Assembly (NCBI RefSeq): GCF_003987335.1
Contig: NZ_PIPK01000011.1
Coordinates: 34,147 to 98,146, forward strand
Direction: 5' to 3'
DNA length: 64,000 nt
DNA from: Aliidiomarina maris
GTDB lineage: Bacteria; Pseudomonadota; Gammaproteobacteria; Enterobacterales; Alteromonadaceae
Positions 19,008 through 28,407 of this stretch are shown here, piece by piece. A program made the position numbers and the translations under genes. Under the pieces are notes generated by a model that saw nothing but the letters and a program-made list of their open reading frames with translations, had not been told where the DNA came from and did not search any database. Numbering within the stretch: the stretch's first letter is position 1; every line of letters starts with the position of its first letter.

Positions 19008-20300
19008 ATGAAAGTAGTAACATCCTGTCTTATTGCACTCAGCATGTGGGCTGCAACCAGCGTGACATCGGTTACGGTCGCGCAGCAAAAACTCGACAGC
19101 GTAGCAGTGATTGTCGACAACACCGTGGTGTTAGAAAGCGAAGTTGACGGTTTGATGCGTCAAATTAAGCGCGACGCCAGTGCCGCTGGGCGACGTTTGC
19201 CATCTGACCAAGTGTTGCGCACACAGGTCAGCGAGCGTCTGATTTTGCAAAAGCTGCAAATGCAAATGGCGGACCGCATGGGGATTCGAATTGGCGATGC
19301 GCAGCTGGATCAAACCATTGCGGGCATTGCCGCTGACAACAATATGCCAATTGAAGCATTGCAAGCACAAGTTGAAGCTGACGGTACGTCATGGCGTCAA
19401 TATCGTGAAGAGGTACGCGAGCAACTGATCACCAACGAGGTGCAGCGTGCACAGGTACAACGCCGCGTGTATATCAGCCCGCAAGAAATTAATAACCTGG
19501 TGCGCATGATTGACGAACAAGGCGATTCGACGGTTGAATACAACCTAAGCCATATTTTAATCAGCTTTCAAAATGAGCAAGGTGACAGCGACGAAGACGC
19601 TGCGCGCCGCCGCGTTGATGCCGTGGTTAATCGCCTGAACGAAGGCGATGATTTTGCTCAGATGGCGGTAACATCATCGTCAGCAGCCAATGCTTTGGAC
19701 GGTGGTGAAATGGGCTGGATGAGTGAAAACACCATGCCGACCTTATTTGCTGCAAATGTCAGCGGTGCTGCTGCGGGTGATATTATCGGCCCATTGCGTT
19801 CAGGCGTTGGCTTTCACGTATTGCGCGTCAATGAAGTGCGCGGTGCGGAAGTATTTACCTCAGAAGAAGTCAGTGCTCGCCATATCTTAATTCAGCCTTC
19901 AGTGATTCTATCGGACAACCGTGCGCGCAACATGCTCGCGGAATTCCGCAGCCAAATCCAAAGCGGTGAAAAAACCTTTGGCGAATTGGCCCGCGAACAT
20001 TCGGCTGACCCAGGGTCTGCCCGTAACAACGGTGAGTTAGGCTTTGCTGACCCTAGCATGTATGTACCTGAATTTAGACAGCGCGTAGAAGAGCAAGACG
20101 TCGGCTATATTTCAGAACCGTTTCGCACTACACACGGATGGCACATTGTGGAAGTCCTGGACCGTCGCACGCAGGATGTGACAGACCAACGCAAGCGTGA
20201 GCAAGCGGGTAACATGCTGTATTCACGTAAATTCCGCGAGGAGTTGGATATCTGGTTACAAGAAATCCGCGACAATGCTTACGTCGAGGTATTGCGCTAA
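19008..20300 (+). CDS. surA: periplasmic peptidyl-prolyl isomerase and chaperone SurA
   Basis: A 430-residue exported chaperone for outer-membrane proteins, including LptD encoded just upstream. It has a signal peptide (cleavage near TVAQQKLDS), an N-terminal chaperone domain beginning VDNTVVLESEVDGLM, and two parvulin domains. The first starts at VEYNLSHILISF (about residue 180), the second at SARHILIQPS (about 287), each with a later HVLRV or HIVEV strand. The ATG of pdxA follows the stop without a gap. Length matches the family. Confidence 0.97.
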   Translation: MKVVTSCLIALSMWAATSVTSVTVAQQKLDSVAVIVDNTVVLESEVDGLMRQIKRDASAAGRRLPSDQVLRTQVSERLILQKLQMQMADRMGIRIGDAQLDQTIAGIAADNNMPIEALQAQVEADGTSWRQYREEVREQLITNEVQRAQVQRRVYISPQEINNLVRMIDEQGDSTVEYNLSHILISFQNEQGDSDEDAARRRVDAVVNRLNEGDDFAQMAVTSSSAANALDGGEMGWMSENTMPTLFAANVSGAAAGDIIGPLRSGVGFHVLRVNEVRGAEVFTSEEVSARHILIQPSVILSDNRARNMLAEFRSQIQSGEKTFGELAREHSADPGSARNNGELGFADPSMYVPEFRQRVEEQDVGYISEPFRTTHGWHIVEVLDRRTQDVTDQRKREQAGNMLYSRKFREELDIWLQEIRDNAYVEVLR

Positions 20301-21302
20301 ATGACTTTGCGCATAGCGGTGACCTGCGGAGAACCCGCAGGCATCGGCCCGGATCTTTTGATTCAATTAGCTCAGCAACCTTGGTCTGCTGAGCTTGTTG
20401 TTTGTGCCGACCAACAAATGCTTGAAGCGCGTGCCGCACAGCTCGGTATAGCGCTGGAGTGTATCCCTTATAATCCAGCGGCGGTGGCGCAGCCAACTCA
20501 GCCCGGAACCATCACAGTGCTGCATATTCCTTGTGCCAGCCCAGTGATAGCCGGCGAGCTGAATGCCGATAATGGCGCTTATGTGGTGGCTACCTTACGG
20601 CGTGCCTGTGAAGGTAATCTTAGTGGTGAGTTCGCAGCCGTTGTCACGGGGCCCGTGCACAAAGGGGTGATTAACGACGCCGGTATTTCATTTAGTGGCC
20701 ACACCGAGTATTTTGCCCAGCAAGCGGGCTGTAATGATGTCGTGATGATGTTAGCCACCGAAGGGCTACGGGTCGCGTTAGTTACCACCCATATTCCCCT
20801 TGCCTATGTCTCTAAAGCGATCACGCCTGAACGTTTAAGCCAGATCATCCACATTCTACATCGTGATTTAGTGACTCGTTTTGATTTGCCTGCCCCGCGC
20901 ATTTTGGTCTGTGGGTTGAACCCTCACGCTGGCGAGAATGGGCACTTGGGTGATGAAGAATTAAAAGTGATTAATCCCACTTTGGAGCAACTGCGCCAGT
21001 CCCATGGGTATAATTTGCAGGGTCCATTGCCTGCGGACACTATTTTCCAGCCCAAATATTTAGCAGCCGCAGACGCAGTTCTTGCGATGTATCATGATCA
21101 AGGCCTGCCTGTGTTAAAATACAAAGGCTTTGGCGCGGCGGTCAATATTACCCTTGGCTTGCCATTTATCCGCACCTCTGTGGATCACGGCACCGCCCTC
21201 GATCTTGCCGGACAAGGCGAGGCGCATCCAGGTAGTTTTCAGCTTGCATTAGAGCAAGCTATTCACATGGCGACAAAGGCCTCCAGCCATTCCGCCAGTT
21301 AG
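20301..21302 (+). CDS. pdxA: 4-hydroxythreonine-4-phosphate dehydrogenase
   Basis: A 333-residue NAD-dependent enzyme of pyridoxal phosphate synthesis. It oxidises 4-phosphohydroxythreonine, three steps after Epd (encoded at the left edge). Typical segments are [13 protein letters not shown] at the N-terminus (usually GDPAG; Glu replaces Asp here), [23 protein letters not shown] with a metal-binding His, [17 protein letters not shown], and [16 protein letters not shown]. It starts directly on the base after the surA stop, consistent with strict coupling in the lptD-surA-pdxA-rsmA-apaG-apaH operon. Confidence 0.96.
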   Translation: MTLRIAVTCGEPAGIGPDLLIQLAQQPWSAELVVCADQQMLEARAAQLGIALECIPYNPAAVAQPTQPGTITVLHIPCASPVIAGELNADNGAYVVATLRRACEGNLSGEFAAVVTGPVHKGVINDAGISFSGHTEYFAQQAGCNDVVMMLATEGLRVALVTTHIPLAYVSKAITPERLSQIIHILHRDLVTRFDLPAPRILVCGLNPHAGENGHLGDEELKVINPTLEQLRQSHGYNLQGPLPADTIFQPKYLAAADAVLAMYHDQGLPVLKYKGFGAAVNITLGLPFIRTSVDHGTALDLAGQGEAHPGSFQLALEQAIHMATKASSHSAS

Positions 21303-21316
21303 ATAGAAAAGGCATT

Positions 21317-22126
21317 ATGAGTAAAGTTCATCAAGGGCACCGAGCCCGTAAGCGCTTCGGCCAAAACTTTCTGCACGACGGTGGGGTGATCGACAATATC
21401 GTCGCCGCAATTTACCCGAAACCAGGGCAACCTTTAGTTGAAATTGGACCGGGTCTTGCTGCTTTGACTGAGCCTGTGGCTGATCAATGCCAACATTTGC
21501 ATGTGGTTGAGCTGGATCGCGATTTAGCCGATCGCTTAGAAGCGCATCCCTTTTTAAGTAGTAAACTGACAGTACATCGCGCGGATGCATTAAAATTTGA
21601 CTTCGCGGCACTCTCGCAGCAACTTGGTGCACCGCTGCGCGTGTTTGGTAACTTACCTTATAATATTTCGACGCCCTTAATTTTTCACTTGCTTGACCAG
21701 CTTGAGCACATCAGTGATATGCATTTCATGCTGCAAAAAGAAGTGGTGCAGCGCATGGCCGCCGAGCCTGGCTCTAAAGCATTCGGCCGCTTATCGGTCA
21801 TGATCCAACAAGCGTGCGACGTGACTTATGTACTGGACGTCCCGCCAGGTGCTTTCAACCCGCCCCCGAAAGTGGATTCCGCAGTGGTGCGGTTAAGCCC
21901 CAAAGCGGTGCCCGCGATTGCGGTGCACGATCGCAAGTCGTTAAACCACGCTTGCTTGACGGGCTTCAACCAACGCCGTAAAACAGTACGTAATAACTTT
22001 AAAGAACTGATGAGCGAAGCGGACTTGGCAGGACTGGGGATTAACCCAGCAGCACGCCCTGAAACGCTAAGCGTTGATGACTTTTGCCGTATTGCTAACT
22101 GGCTATACGAGCACTCACAAGCATAG
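21317..22126 (+). CDS. rsmA: 16S rRNA (adenine(1518)-N(6)/adenine(1519)-N(6))-dimethyltransferase
   Basis: A 269-residue Rossmann-fold methyltransferase (KsgA) that dimethylates A1518 and A1519 in helix 45 of 16S rRNA late in 30S assembly. It shows [11 protein letters not shown] at the N-terminus, the SAM-binding [12 protein letters not shown], the catalytic NLPYNIS motif near residue 112, and the C-terminal [12 protein letters not shown]. Loss of KsgA gives kasugamycin resistance in other bacteria. It lies 14 bp after pdxA and 11 bp before apaG. Confidence 0.97.
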   Translation: MSKVHQGHRARKRFGQNFLHDGGVIDNIVAAIYPKPGQPLVEIGPGLAALTEPVADQCQHLHVVELDRDLADRLEAHPFLSSKLTVHRADALKFDFAALSQQLGAPLRVFGNLPYNISTPLIFHLLDQLEHISDMHFMLQKEVVQRMAAEPGSKAFGRLSVMIQQACDVTYVLDVPPGAFNPPPKVDSAVVRLSPKAVPAIAVHDRKSLNHACLTGFNQRRKTVRNNFKELMSEADLAGLGINPAARPETLSVDDFCRIANWLYEHSQA

Positions 22127-22137
22127 GAGTCCAACAC

Positions 22138-22512
22138 GTGAATGATGCTGAGGTAAAAGTATCGGTGGTAACTCGCTATTTGGACGGGCAGTCAAACCCA
22201 CAGCAAAAGCAGTTTGTGTTCGCGTACACCATTGAAATCACCAACCATAGTGCTAAACCTTGGCGCTTAATGACACGTGAATGGTTAATCAATGACGCAG
22301 ATGGCAAAACGACCCATGTCGCTGGGGATGGCGTGGTTGGACAACAACCTTGGATTCAGCCAGGTGACACCTTTACCTACACCAGTGGCACTGTGCTAAA
22401 CACGCCGATTGGTAATATGCAGGGCCACTACGGCTTGGTTGATGAAGACGGCCAAAAGGCACAGGTGCCGATACCAGCCTTTCGCCTGGCGTTACCCAAC
22501 GCGCTGCATTAA
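22138..22512 (+). CDS. apaG: ApaG (CorD) domain protein
   Basis: A 124-residue protein of the ApaG family with an immunoglobulin-like beta fold. Family marks are VVTRYLDGQSNPQQKQFVF, YTIEITNHS, and the glycine-rich VVGQQPWIQPGDTFTYTSGT and MQGHYGLVDEDG. Its biochemical role is not settled; magnesium and cobalt tolerance phenotypes are reported. The start is GTG 22138, preceded by AGGAG. It is the usual partner of apaH, starting 11 bp after rsmA and ending two bases before apaH. Confidence 0.96.
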   Translation: MNDAEVKVSVVTRYLDGQSNPQQKQFVFAYTIEITNHSAKPWRLMTREWLINDADGKTTHVAGDGVVGQQPWIQPGDTFTYTSGTVLNTPIGNMQGHYGLVDEDGQKAQVPIPAFRLALPNALH

Positions 22513-22514
22513 AC

Positions 22515-23330
22515 ATGACGGATTTTGTCGTTGGCGATGTCCACGGGTGCATTCGCGAGCTTGAATTGGTGTTGGAACGCGTTCACTTCGACCCGCGTAC
22601 TGATACATTATGGAGTGTCGGTGATTTAGTTGGCCGCGGCCCGGAATCACTGGCAGTGCTGCGTTTTGTTGAAAGCCTCGGTGACCGTTTCGCCACCGTG
22701 CTTGGTAATCACGATTTACATTTGCTAAGTGTGCTAACCGGCGTCAAGGCTGGCAATCCCAAAGACAAAACCGACGATATTGTGACCAACGCCGGCGATT
22801 GGGTCGACTGGTTGCGTTATCAGCCGCTACTCATACAAATTCCGAACTGCGCAGTAGCCATTAGCCATGCTGGCCTATTCCCCGGCTGGCAACTTAGCGA
22901 AGCGCAGCAGTATGCCGATGAAGTCGCAGAGGTGTTGCAACACACCCACTACACCGATTTTTTGCGTGCTATGTATCACAACGACCCCAGCCATTGGCAC
23001 CCAGATTTGCCGCCTGAAGCACGTTTTCGCTTTATCGTGAACAGCTTCACGCGCATGCGTTATTGCAGCGCCGACACCGGCGATGGCGTTGGTTTAGACT
23101 TACAATGTAAACTCCCCCCAAGCCAAGCGCCAAAAACCATCAAACCATGGTTTAACTTTTTACCACCCCAGCCGATACAATTAGTATTCGGGCATTGGGC
23201 TGCTTTAAACGGCGCCACTGAGCGAGCAGATATTATTGGCCTGGACACCGGATGTGTCTGGGGTAATGGCTTAAGTCTATATAATTGCCAATCAGGTGAA
23301 ACCGTTTTCCAGCCCGCCCTACATAAGTAA
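22515..23330 (+). CDS. apaH: symmetrical bis(5'-nucleosyl)-tetraphosphatase
   Basis: A 271-residue metallophosphatase that hydrolyses Ap4A to two ADP and can decap Np4-capped RNA. All metal-binding motifs of the family are visible: GDVHGC near residue 8, GDLVGRGP near 35, and GNHDLHLL near 64, with a later FGHWAAL histidine motif. The ATG is two bases after the apaG stop, so the pair is co-translated. It is the last gene of the lptD operon; no clear terminator hairpin follows, and a chemoreceptor gene with its own promoter begins 108 bp downstream. Confidence 0.96.
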   Translation: MTDFVVGDVHGCIRELELVLERVHFDPRTDTLWSVGDLVGRGPESLAVLRFVESLGDRFATVLGNHDLHLLSVLTGVKAGNPKDKTDDIVTNAGDWVDWLRYQPLLIQIPNCAVAISHAGLFPGWQLSEAQQYADEVAEVLQHTHYTDFLRAMYHNDPSHWHPDLPPEARFRFIVNSFTRMRYCSADTGDGVGLDLQCKLPPSQAPKTIKPWFNFLPPQPIQLVFGHWAALNGATERADIIGLDTGCVWGNGLSLYNCQSGETVFQPALHK

Positions 23331-23376
23331 AACATAACCTTATGACGCATTGATGAAACTCATTTTCAATTGCTCA

Positions 23377-23405
23377 TTTTTTGGATATAGTGCTTTCATT
23401 ATAAT
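23377..23405 (+). promoter_or_regulatory. predicted sigma-70 promoter of the chemoreceptor gene
   Basis: A perfect TATAAT (23400-23405) stands 17 bp after a weak TTTTTT (23377-23382; 3 of 6 matches to TTGACA). It lies 34 bp before the ATG at 23439, which has AGGAG just upstream. I looked for a sigma-28 flagellar promoter and did not see one. Confidence 0.5.
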
Positions 23406-23438
23406 ACAAACATATCAGGCTCAGGTTAGGAGAAACCC

Positions 23439-25436
23439 ATGAGGTTAACCGTTGCTGCACGTGTGATTGGCGGGTTTGCCATCATCACCGGATTATTACT
23501 TGTTATTAGTCTTTCATCCTTCTTCAGTTTACAAACCATTGGGCGCTCGTCGGAGCAAGTGAATGACGTCGCGATACCGTCATTGATTGGCGTAGCGAAT
23601 ATTCAAACTGAACTTCTGCAATTATCCAATAACCAAACCGAAGCATTTTACAGCTCACGCCAGGCGACAGTAGAGCAATTACAAGCCGATTTTAGCCGAG
23701 CTTCGAGCAACGTAGATTCACAGCTTAATCAGCTGCGCCAATTACTGACCTCAGAAGCGCAAAGCCGCGCCGTCAATAATGTCAGCACCGATGTGTCTCA
23801 ATTTACCCGCCAGGTGGCGACCATTTTTGAGTCCCAAGCTGAGTTCCTGCGCCTCGCAAGTCGTCGCGATAACCGCTTAAATGAAGTCGAACTGGCCGCT
23901 GACGATGCTGCGATGTTGTTGCTCGACTTGACCGATACCCAAGGCTTGAGTGATGAGTTATATAACCAAGCAGGGCTACTTGAGAATAACCTGAATAGTT
24001 TGGTCACCTTGGCCTACGATATGGTGAGTGTCGAAGAAGCTGGCCGTGCAGACATTATCCGCAGCGAAATTGAAGTAGCGGTTCAATCGAGCCGTGAGCG
24101 TTTGGCCGACATGCAACAAATGAGTTCACGCGCCACATTGGATGAGGTCGCTGACTATTTAGACACCGCCGCTGGTGCCTTGCTGGAGAATAGTGATTCA
24201 TTAGTAGCCGCAGTATTGTCGCGACTTGAAGCTCGTAGCGCCGCCGAACGCCTGTTAGGTGAAAACAATGACCTGATGGACAATATTTTGTCCGAAATGG
24301 CAACCTTACAAGTTCAAGTGCAACGCTTAGCCGACGATGTACAAGGCACGGCTTCAGGTGCTATTTCGCGTAGCGCGTGGATGAACTCAGTACTGACTAT
24401 TTTGTCTATCGCCTTTGCCATCGGTATTGGCTATTTAGCGGTGCGCTCAATTAGCCGCCCGCTTGCCGAAGTCAATGCAATGCTGAACACGCTAGCCAAT
24501 GGCGATCTGACTGGCCGCTTGGACGACTCCGCACAAGACGAGTTTGGCACCTTGGCGACCAATATTAATAAGCTGATTGAGAATTTACGCCGCCTGATTG
24601 AAGGCATTGCTGATCGCTCTACTCAGTTGGCCACGGCAGCTGAAGAATCATCCAGCGTGTCGGCACAGTCACGCAATTCGATTCAAGAGCAGCGTGCTCA
24701 AGTTGAGCAAGTCGCCGCCGCCACGACCGAAATGAGCAGCACCACGGCAGAAATGGCCAGCGGCGCAGCCAAGGCGTTAGATGAAATTCAGCATTCGGAT
24801 GAAGAAGCCAAACGCGTTCGCATTATTTCAGACGAGAATAAGCGCACCATTGAAGCTTTGGCTGAAGAAATCAAAAATGCCTCGGATGTCATCAATCAGT
24901 TGTCAGAGAATAGCGCCAACATTGGCGGTATCTTAGACGTCATTCGCGGCATTGCTGAACAAACCAACTTGCTGGCGTTGAATGCTGCGATTGAAGCAGC
25001 CCGTGCTGGTGAGCAAGGCCGGGGCTTTGCGGTTGTTGCTGATGAAGTCCGTACACTGGCAAGCCGCACGCAGCAGTCAACGGAAGAGATTCAAACGATG
25101 ATCGAGCGCCTGCAGTCCGATTCAAGCCGTGCGGTGAGTGTGATGCAACGTGGTCGCACCCAAGCTGAAACCTGTGTGACACAGACAGACGAAGCGGCTA
25201 TCGCGCTGCAAGCCATTACCGAGTCTGTGCATCAAGCCTCGGACAGCAGCACTGCAATTGCCACCGCGGCTGAACAGCAAAGCGCAACGGCACAAGACAT
25301 CAGCGAGAAACTTGAAGCAATTGTCGCTATTGCCGAGCAAGCCGAAGCGGGTGCCCGCCAAACCGCGCAAGCCAGCGATGAGGTGGCCAAGCTTTCTGCT
25401 GAGATGCAAGATAGTGTGAAAAGCTTCCGCCTATAA
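23439..25436 (+). CDS. methyl-accepting chemotaxis protein
   Basis: A 665-residue inner-membrane chemoreceptor. It has an N-terminal transmembrane helix (about 8-30), a long helical periplasmic sensing region (about 31-310), a second transmembrane helix (about 313-335, [19 protein letters not shown]), a HAMP domain (about 336-390), and a cytoplasmic coiled-coil whose tip shows [32 protein letters not shown] near residue 506 in two runs. The tip binds CheA and CheW. It lacks a CheR-docking C-terminal pentapeptide, ending VKSFRL. The ligand cannot be told from sequence. Monocistronic, with its own promoter and a terminator at 25457. Confidence 0.94.
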   Translation: MRLTVAARVIGGFAIITGLLLVISLSSFFSLQTIGRSSEQVNDVAIPSLIGVANIQTELLQLSNNQTEAFYSSRQATVEQLQADFSRASSNVDSQLNQLRQLLTSEAQSRAVNNVSTDVSQFTRQVATIFESQAEFLRLASRRDNRLNEVELAADDAAMLLLDLTDTQGLSDELYNQAGLLENNLNSLVTLAYDMVSVEEAGRADIIRSEIEVAVQSSRERLADMQQMSSRATLDEVADYLDTAAGALLENSDSLVAAVLSRLEARSAAERLLGENNDLMDNILSEMATLQVQVQRLADDVQGTASGAISRSAWMNSVLTILSIAFAIGIGYLAVRSISRPLAEVNAMLNTLANGDLTGRLDDSAQDEFGTLATNINKLIENLRRLIEGIADRSTQLATAAEESSSVSAQSRNSIQEQRAQVEQVAAATTEMSSTTAEMASGAAKALDEIQHSDEEAKRVRIISDENKRTIEALAEEIKNASDVINQLSENSANIGGILDVIRGIAEQTNLLALNAAIEAARAGEQGRGFAVVADEVRTLASRTQQSTEEIQTMIERLQSDSSRAVSVMQRGRTQAETCVTQTDEAAIALQAITESVHQASDSSTAIATAAEQQSATAQDISEKLEAIVAIAEQAEAGARQTAQASDEVAKLSAEMQDSVKSFRL

Positions 25437-25456
25437 CTCACACATAGGTACAAAAA

Positions 25457-25484
25457 AGCAGCTCAAGTGAGCTGCTTTTTTTAT
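25457..25484. terminator. bidirectional Rho-independent terminator between a chemoreceptor gene and tyrS
   Basis: A perfect 9-bp stem AGCAGCTCA/TGAGCTGCT (25457-25465, 25468-25476) is flanked by an A-tract on the left and a T-tract on the right. It can therefore end both the plus-strand chemoreceptor transcript and the minus-strand tyrS transcript. Confidence 0.9.
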
Positions 25485-25501
25485 TTTTATCCAAACAGTT
25501 T

Positions 25502-26698
25502 TTAGCTTATCTGAATACGCGCAAACTTGCGCTTACCGACTTGGTAGACATGCTCTGAACCGCTTTGGCACAAGTGCTTTGCGTCAGACACTTTATCACC
25601 GTCAATCTTCACTGCGCCTTGCTTGATCATCCGCATGGCTTCGGAAGTCGATGCGACCAAGCCCGCTTCTTTCAGTACCGATGCAATACCCAGTTGCTCC
25701 GGCGCTAAATTCAAGGTCAACTCCGGCATGTCGTCAGGAATGGCATTTTTTTGGAAGCGCTGGATAAAATCTTGTAAGGCCGCGTCAGCAGCAGCGCTAT
25801 CGTGGAAACGCGTAATCAGCTCTTGTGCCAACTCGATCTTAATGTCACGCGGATTCGCGCCACCTTCCACACGTGCACGCAACGCTTGTAGCTCTTCTTC
25901 TGAGCGGAAGCTGAGTAACTCAAAGTAACGCCACATCAGATCATCTGACACCGACATCACTTTACCAAACATATCGTTGGGTGCGTCCGTGATACCAATA
26001 TAATTGCCCAGCGACTTCGACATTTTTTGAACGCCATCAAGGCCTTCGAGCAGAGGCACTGTGACCACGGTTTGCGGGGTTTGTCCTTGCTCTTTTTGCA
26101 ATTCACGGCCCATCAGCAAATTAAAACGCTGGTCAGTACCACCCATTTCGATATCTGCACGCAATTCAACGGAGTCCCAGCCTTGAATCAGCGGATACAA
26201 AAATTCGTGAATCGCGATTGGCTGGCCACCTTGATAACGCTTTTTGAAGTCGTCGCGCTCAAGCATGCGCGCAACAGTCTGGCTCGCAGCCAGCTTGATC
26301 AGGCCATCGGCACCAAGCTTACCCATCCATTCACTATTAAAACGAACCTGGGTTTTGTCTGGGTCGAGAATTTTAAATACTTGTTCTTTGTAGGTTTGCG
26401 CATTGGCTAAGACATCGTCGCGTGACAGCGGCTTGCGCGTCACGTTCTTACCGGTTGGGTCGCCTATCATGCCGGTAAAATCGCCAATTAAGAACACCAC
26501 CTGGTGGCCCATGTCCTGCAGGATTTTCAATTTATTGATCAATACGGTATGACCAAGATGTAAGTCTGGTGCTGTGGGGTCGAAACCCGCTTTTACCACG
26601 AGCTGTTTTCCACTCGCGAGCTTCTTCTCGAGCTCGTCTGCGACTAATACTTCGTCTACGCCGCGCAGAAACTCGGCTACTCCAGGCTTACCATTCAT
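25502..26698 (-). CDS. tyrS: tyrosyl-tRNA synthetase
   Basis: A 398-residue class I aminoacyl-tRNA synthetase that charges tRNA-Tyr. The HIGH motif appears as [10 protein letters not shown] near residue 47, the KMSKS motif as [10 protein letters not shown] near 231, and a C-terminal S4 RNA-binding domain begins around [13 protein letters not shown] (about 335). It belongs to the shorter TyrZ-like form rather than the 424-residue E. coli form. The ATG follows GAGGAT. It is divergent from the mepM-like gene, an arrangement shared with Vibrio and Shewanella. Confidence 0.96.
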   Translation of the reverse strand: MNGKPGVAEFLRGVDEVLVADELEKKLASGKQLVVKAGFDPTAPDLHLGHTVLINKLKILQDMGHQVVFLIGDFTGMIGDPTGKNVTRKPLSRDDVLANAQTYKEQVFKILDPDKTQVRFNSEWMGKLGADGLIKLAASQTVARMLERDDFKKRYQGGQPIAIHEFLYPLIQGWDSVELRADIEMGGTDQRFNLLMGRELQKEQGQTPQTVVTVPLLEGLDGVQKMSKSLGNYIGITDAPNDMFGKVMSVSDDLMWRYFELLSFRSEEELQALRARVEGGANPRDIKIELAQELITRFHDSAAADAALQDFIQRFQKNAIPDDMPELTLNLAPEQLGIASVLKEAGLVASTSEAMRMIKQGAVKIDGDKVSDAKHLCQSGSEHVYQVGKRKFARIQIS

Positions 26699-26765
26699 TT
26701 ACTATCCTCACCAATAAATTCAGTTAGAGCGTGCATTCTACTTGATTTTTGTCCAGCTTTTAAGC

Positions 26766-26818
26766 ATCCTGAACAGGATAAACCCAAGCTGTTCATTATT
26801 CGAACAGTTCGCTATAAT
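26766..26818 (+). promoter_or_regulatory. predicted promoter with overlapping inverted repeats (mepM-anmK side)
   Basis: TATAAT at 26813-26818 follows TGTTCA (26790-26795) with 17-bp spacing. An imperfect inverted repeat, AGCTGTTC (26787-26794) and GAACAGTT (26802-26809), covers the -35 and spacer. A perfect palindrome ATCCTGAACAGGAT sits just upstream at 26766-26779 and repeats the GAACAG core. This looks like an operator, but the regulator is unknown. Read on the other strand it could also affect tyrS. Confidence 0.45.
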
Positions 26819-26971
26819 GTATCAGTTTAAAGAATTCATCGACTGGCTTGCTGGGTGTATGCGCTTCATTCTGCAGCTACAGCAGCGAGACCTGTCCCCA
26901 CTGCTCGGTTTACCGCAGTAGTGGTCATAACCAGTAAATGCACCGCCCTTGCAGGTGACATTTACGAACGA

Positions 26972-27006
26972 AATGGGAGTTTGGCGGTCAGACGTCCAAT
27001 CCCATT
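26972..27006 (+). promoter_or_regulatory. long hairpin in the mepM 5' leader
   Basis: AATGGGA and TTGG (26972-26978, 26981-26984) pair perfectly with CCAA and TCCCATT (26996-26999, 27000-27006), giving 11 base pairs with a two-base bulge and an 11-base loop. The hairpin lies about 40 bases before the ATG and has no U-tract. With the predicted promoter upstream, the transcript would have a leader of roughly 220 bases. A second, weaker hairpin is possible near 26900-26925. Confidence 0.4.
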
Positions 27007-27045
27007 ATTGCAGTGCGCTTAATCAGAGAAGTTCAAGGTCAGCTT

Positions 27046-28407
27046 ATGACACAATTTATTCAACGCTTGCCACGTCAGCACAAAGTGGTTATTTCAATTG
27101 TGCTTGGAGCTTTGCTGCTTCTGATCTTATTACCGTCAGAGCAAGCGAGTGCTTCACGCAATACCACGACTGCTGAACACCTGAAGCCTGGCAAAAGGTA
27201 TAGCTTGGACATCCCAACCGCGGCAGATGTCAGCGCAGATAATTACGTCACACCTGTCATGAGCACCGCAACTCGCCCTCAGGCGCCTACCACACCAGAA
27301 CAGGCTGAACCTGCCGACACCTTACGCTGGCAAAGCTATGAAGTGCGTTCAGGTGACAGCTTGGCGCGTATTTTCAACCGTATTGGCTTGAGTCCGCAAC
27401 AATTACACCGAGTTACCCAAGCCGAAGACGCCAATATTTTATTGCGCATTCACCCAGGTGACAGCATAAACTTCGGTCTCGACGCTACCGGCGAGCTTGC
27501 GCAGTTAACCTATAGCCTAAGCGATGTGGAAACCTTACTGATTACCGCCGACGAAAGTGGCGCATTTACTAGCAGCCGCGAATTAAAAGACGTGGAAATT
27601 CGTTATGGCTTTGCCACTGCAACGATTAATAGCAGCTTTTGGAACGCAGGCGTTCAGGCCGGCCTAACCCAAGGCCAGATTATGAACTTAGCTGAATTAT
27701 TTGGCTGGGATATCGACTTCGTGATGGATATTCGCCCAGGCGATAACTTTAGCGTGCTGTATGAGCAACGCTATATTGATGGTAATTATGCAGGTTCAGG
27801 CCGTATCGTCGCTGCAGAATTTATTAACCAAGGCGACAAATTTCAGGCTGTCCGCCACGATAATGGCAGCTACTATAAGCCAGATGGCAGCAATATGCGC
27901 CAGGCCTTTATTCGCGCCCCGGTTGCCTTTAACCGCGTCAGCTCAGATTTCAATCCGCGCCGCGTTCACCCTGTAACGGGTCAAGTTCGCCCGCACAACG
28001 GGATTGATTACGCAGCCGCGACGGGTACCCCAGTGATGGCGGCAGGCGACGGCCGTGTGGTGCGCAGTGGTTACAATGAGCTCAATGGTAACTACATCTT
28101 TATCCAGCATGGCGAGCGATACATGACCAAGTATTTGCACTTGAATCGCCGTGATGTGCAGCAAGGCGCGCGTGTGCGCCAAGGCCAACGCATTGGTACT
28201 GTAGGCGCCACTGGCCGTGTCACAGGCCCGCACTTACACTATGAGTTCTTAGTCGACGGCGTACATCGCAATCCGCGTACAGTCGACTTACCTGCCGCAG
28301 AGTCATTACCTGCAGGACAAATGGCTGCCTTTACCCAAGTCGTGCAGCAACGCTTGGCGCAAATCGAGCATCAGCGCCGTGTCATGCTGGCGATGAGCGA
28401 CGACTAA
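27046..28407 (+). CDS. mepM: murein DD-endopeptidase, LysM/M23 family (MepM-like)
   Basis: A 453-residue envelope protein. It has one N-terminal membrane anchor or signal (VVISIVLGALLLLILL), an OapA/LysM-like region (YEVRSGDSLARIFNRIGL, about residues 100-150), and a C-terminal M23 zinc peptidase domain. The metal ligands are in HNGIDYAAATG (about 317) and the HLHYEF motif (about 395). The family cuts D-Ala-mDAP crosslinks for wall expansion. I prefer ATG 27046 (AAGG 8 bases upstream) over the upstream in-frame GTG at 27013. anmK follows with no gap, linking wall cleavage to recycling. Confidence 0.9.
   Translation: MTQFIQRLPRQHKVVISIVLGALLLLILLPSEQASASRNTTTAEHLKPGKRYSLDIPTAADVSADNYVTPVMSTATRPQAPTTPEQAEPADTLRWQSYEVRSGDSLARIFNRIGLSPQQLHRVTQAEDANILLRIHPGDSINFGLDATGELAQLTYSLSDVETLLITADESGAFTSSRELKDVEIRYGFATATINSSFWNAGVQAGLTQGQIMNLAELFGWDIDFVMDIRPGDNFSVLYEQRYIDGNYAGSGRIVAAEFINQGDKFQAVRHDNGSYYKPDGSNMRQAFIRAPVAFNRVSSDFNPRRVHPVTGQVRPHNGIDYAAATGTPVMAAGDGRVVRSGYNELNGNYIFIQHGERYMTKYLHLNRRDVQQGARVRQGQRIGTVGATGRVTGPHLHYEFLVDGVHRNPRTVDLPAAESLPAGQMAAFTQVVQQRLAQIEHQRRVMLAMSDD

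Noticed and set aside
26787..26809. LexA (SOS) box upstream of mepM
   Set aside because: The CTGT and ACAG halves are separated by 11 bases; LexA sites need 8.
26949..27176. possible 75-residue upstream ORF in the mepM leader
   Set aside because: No Shine-Dalgarno, it runs into the mepM coding region in another frame, and the composition is unremarkable.
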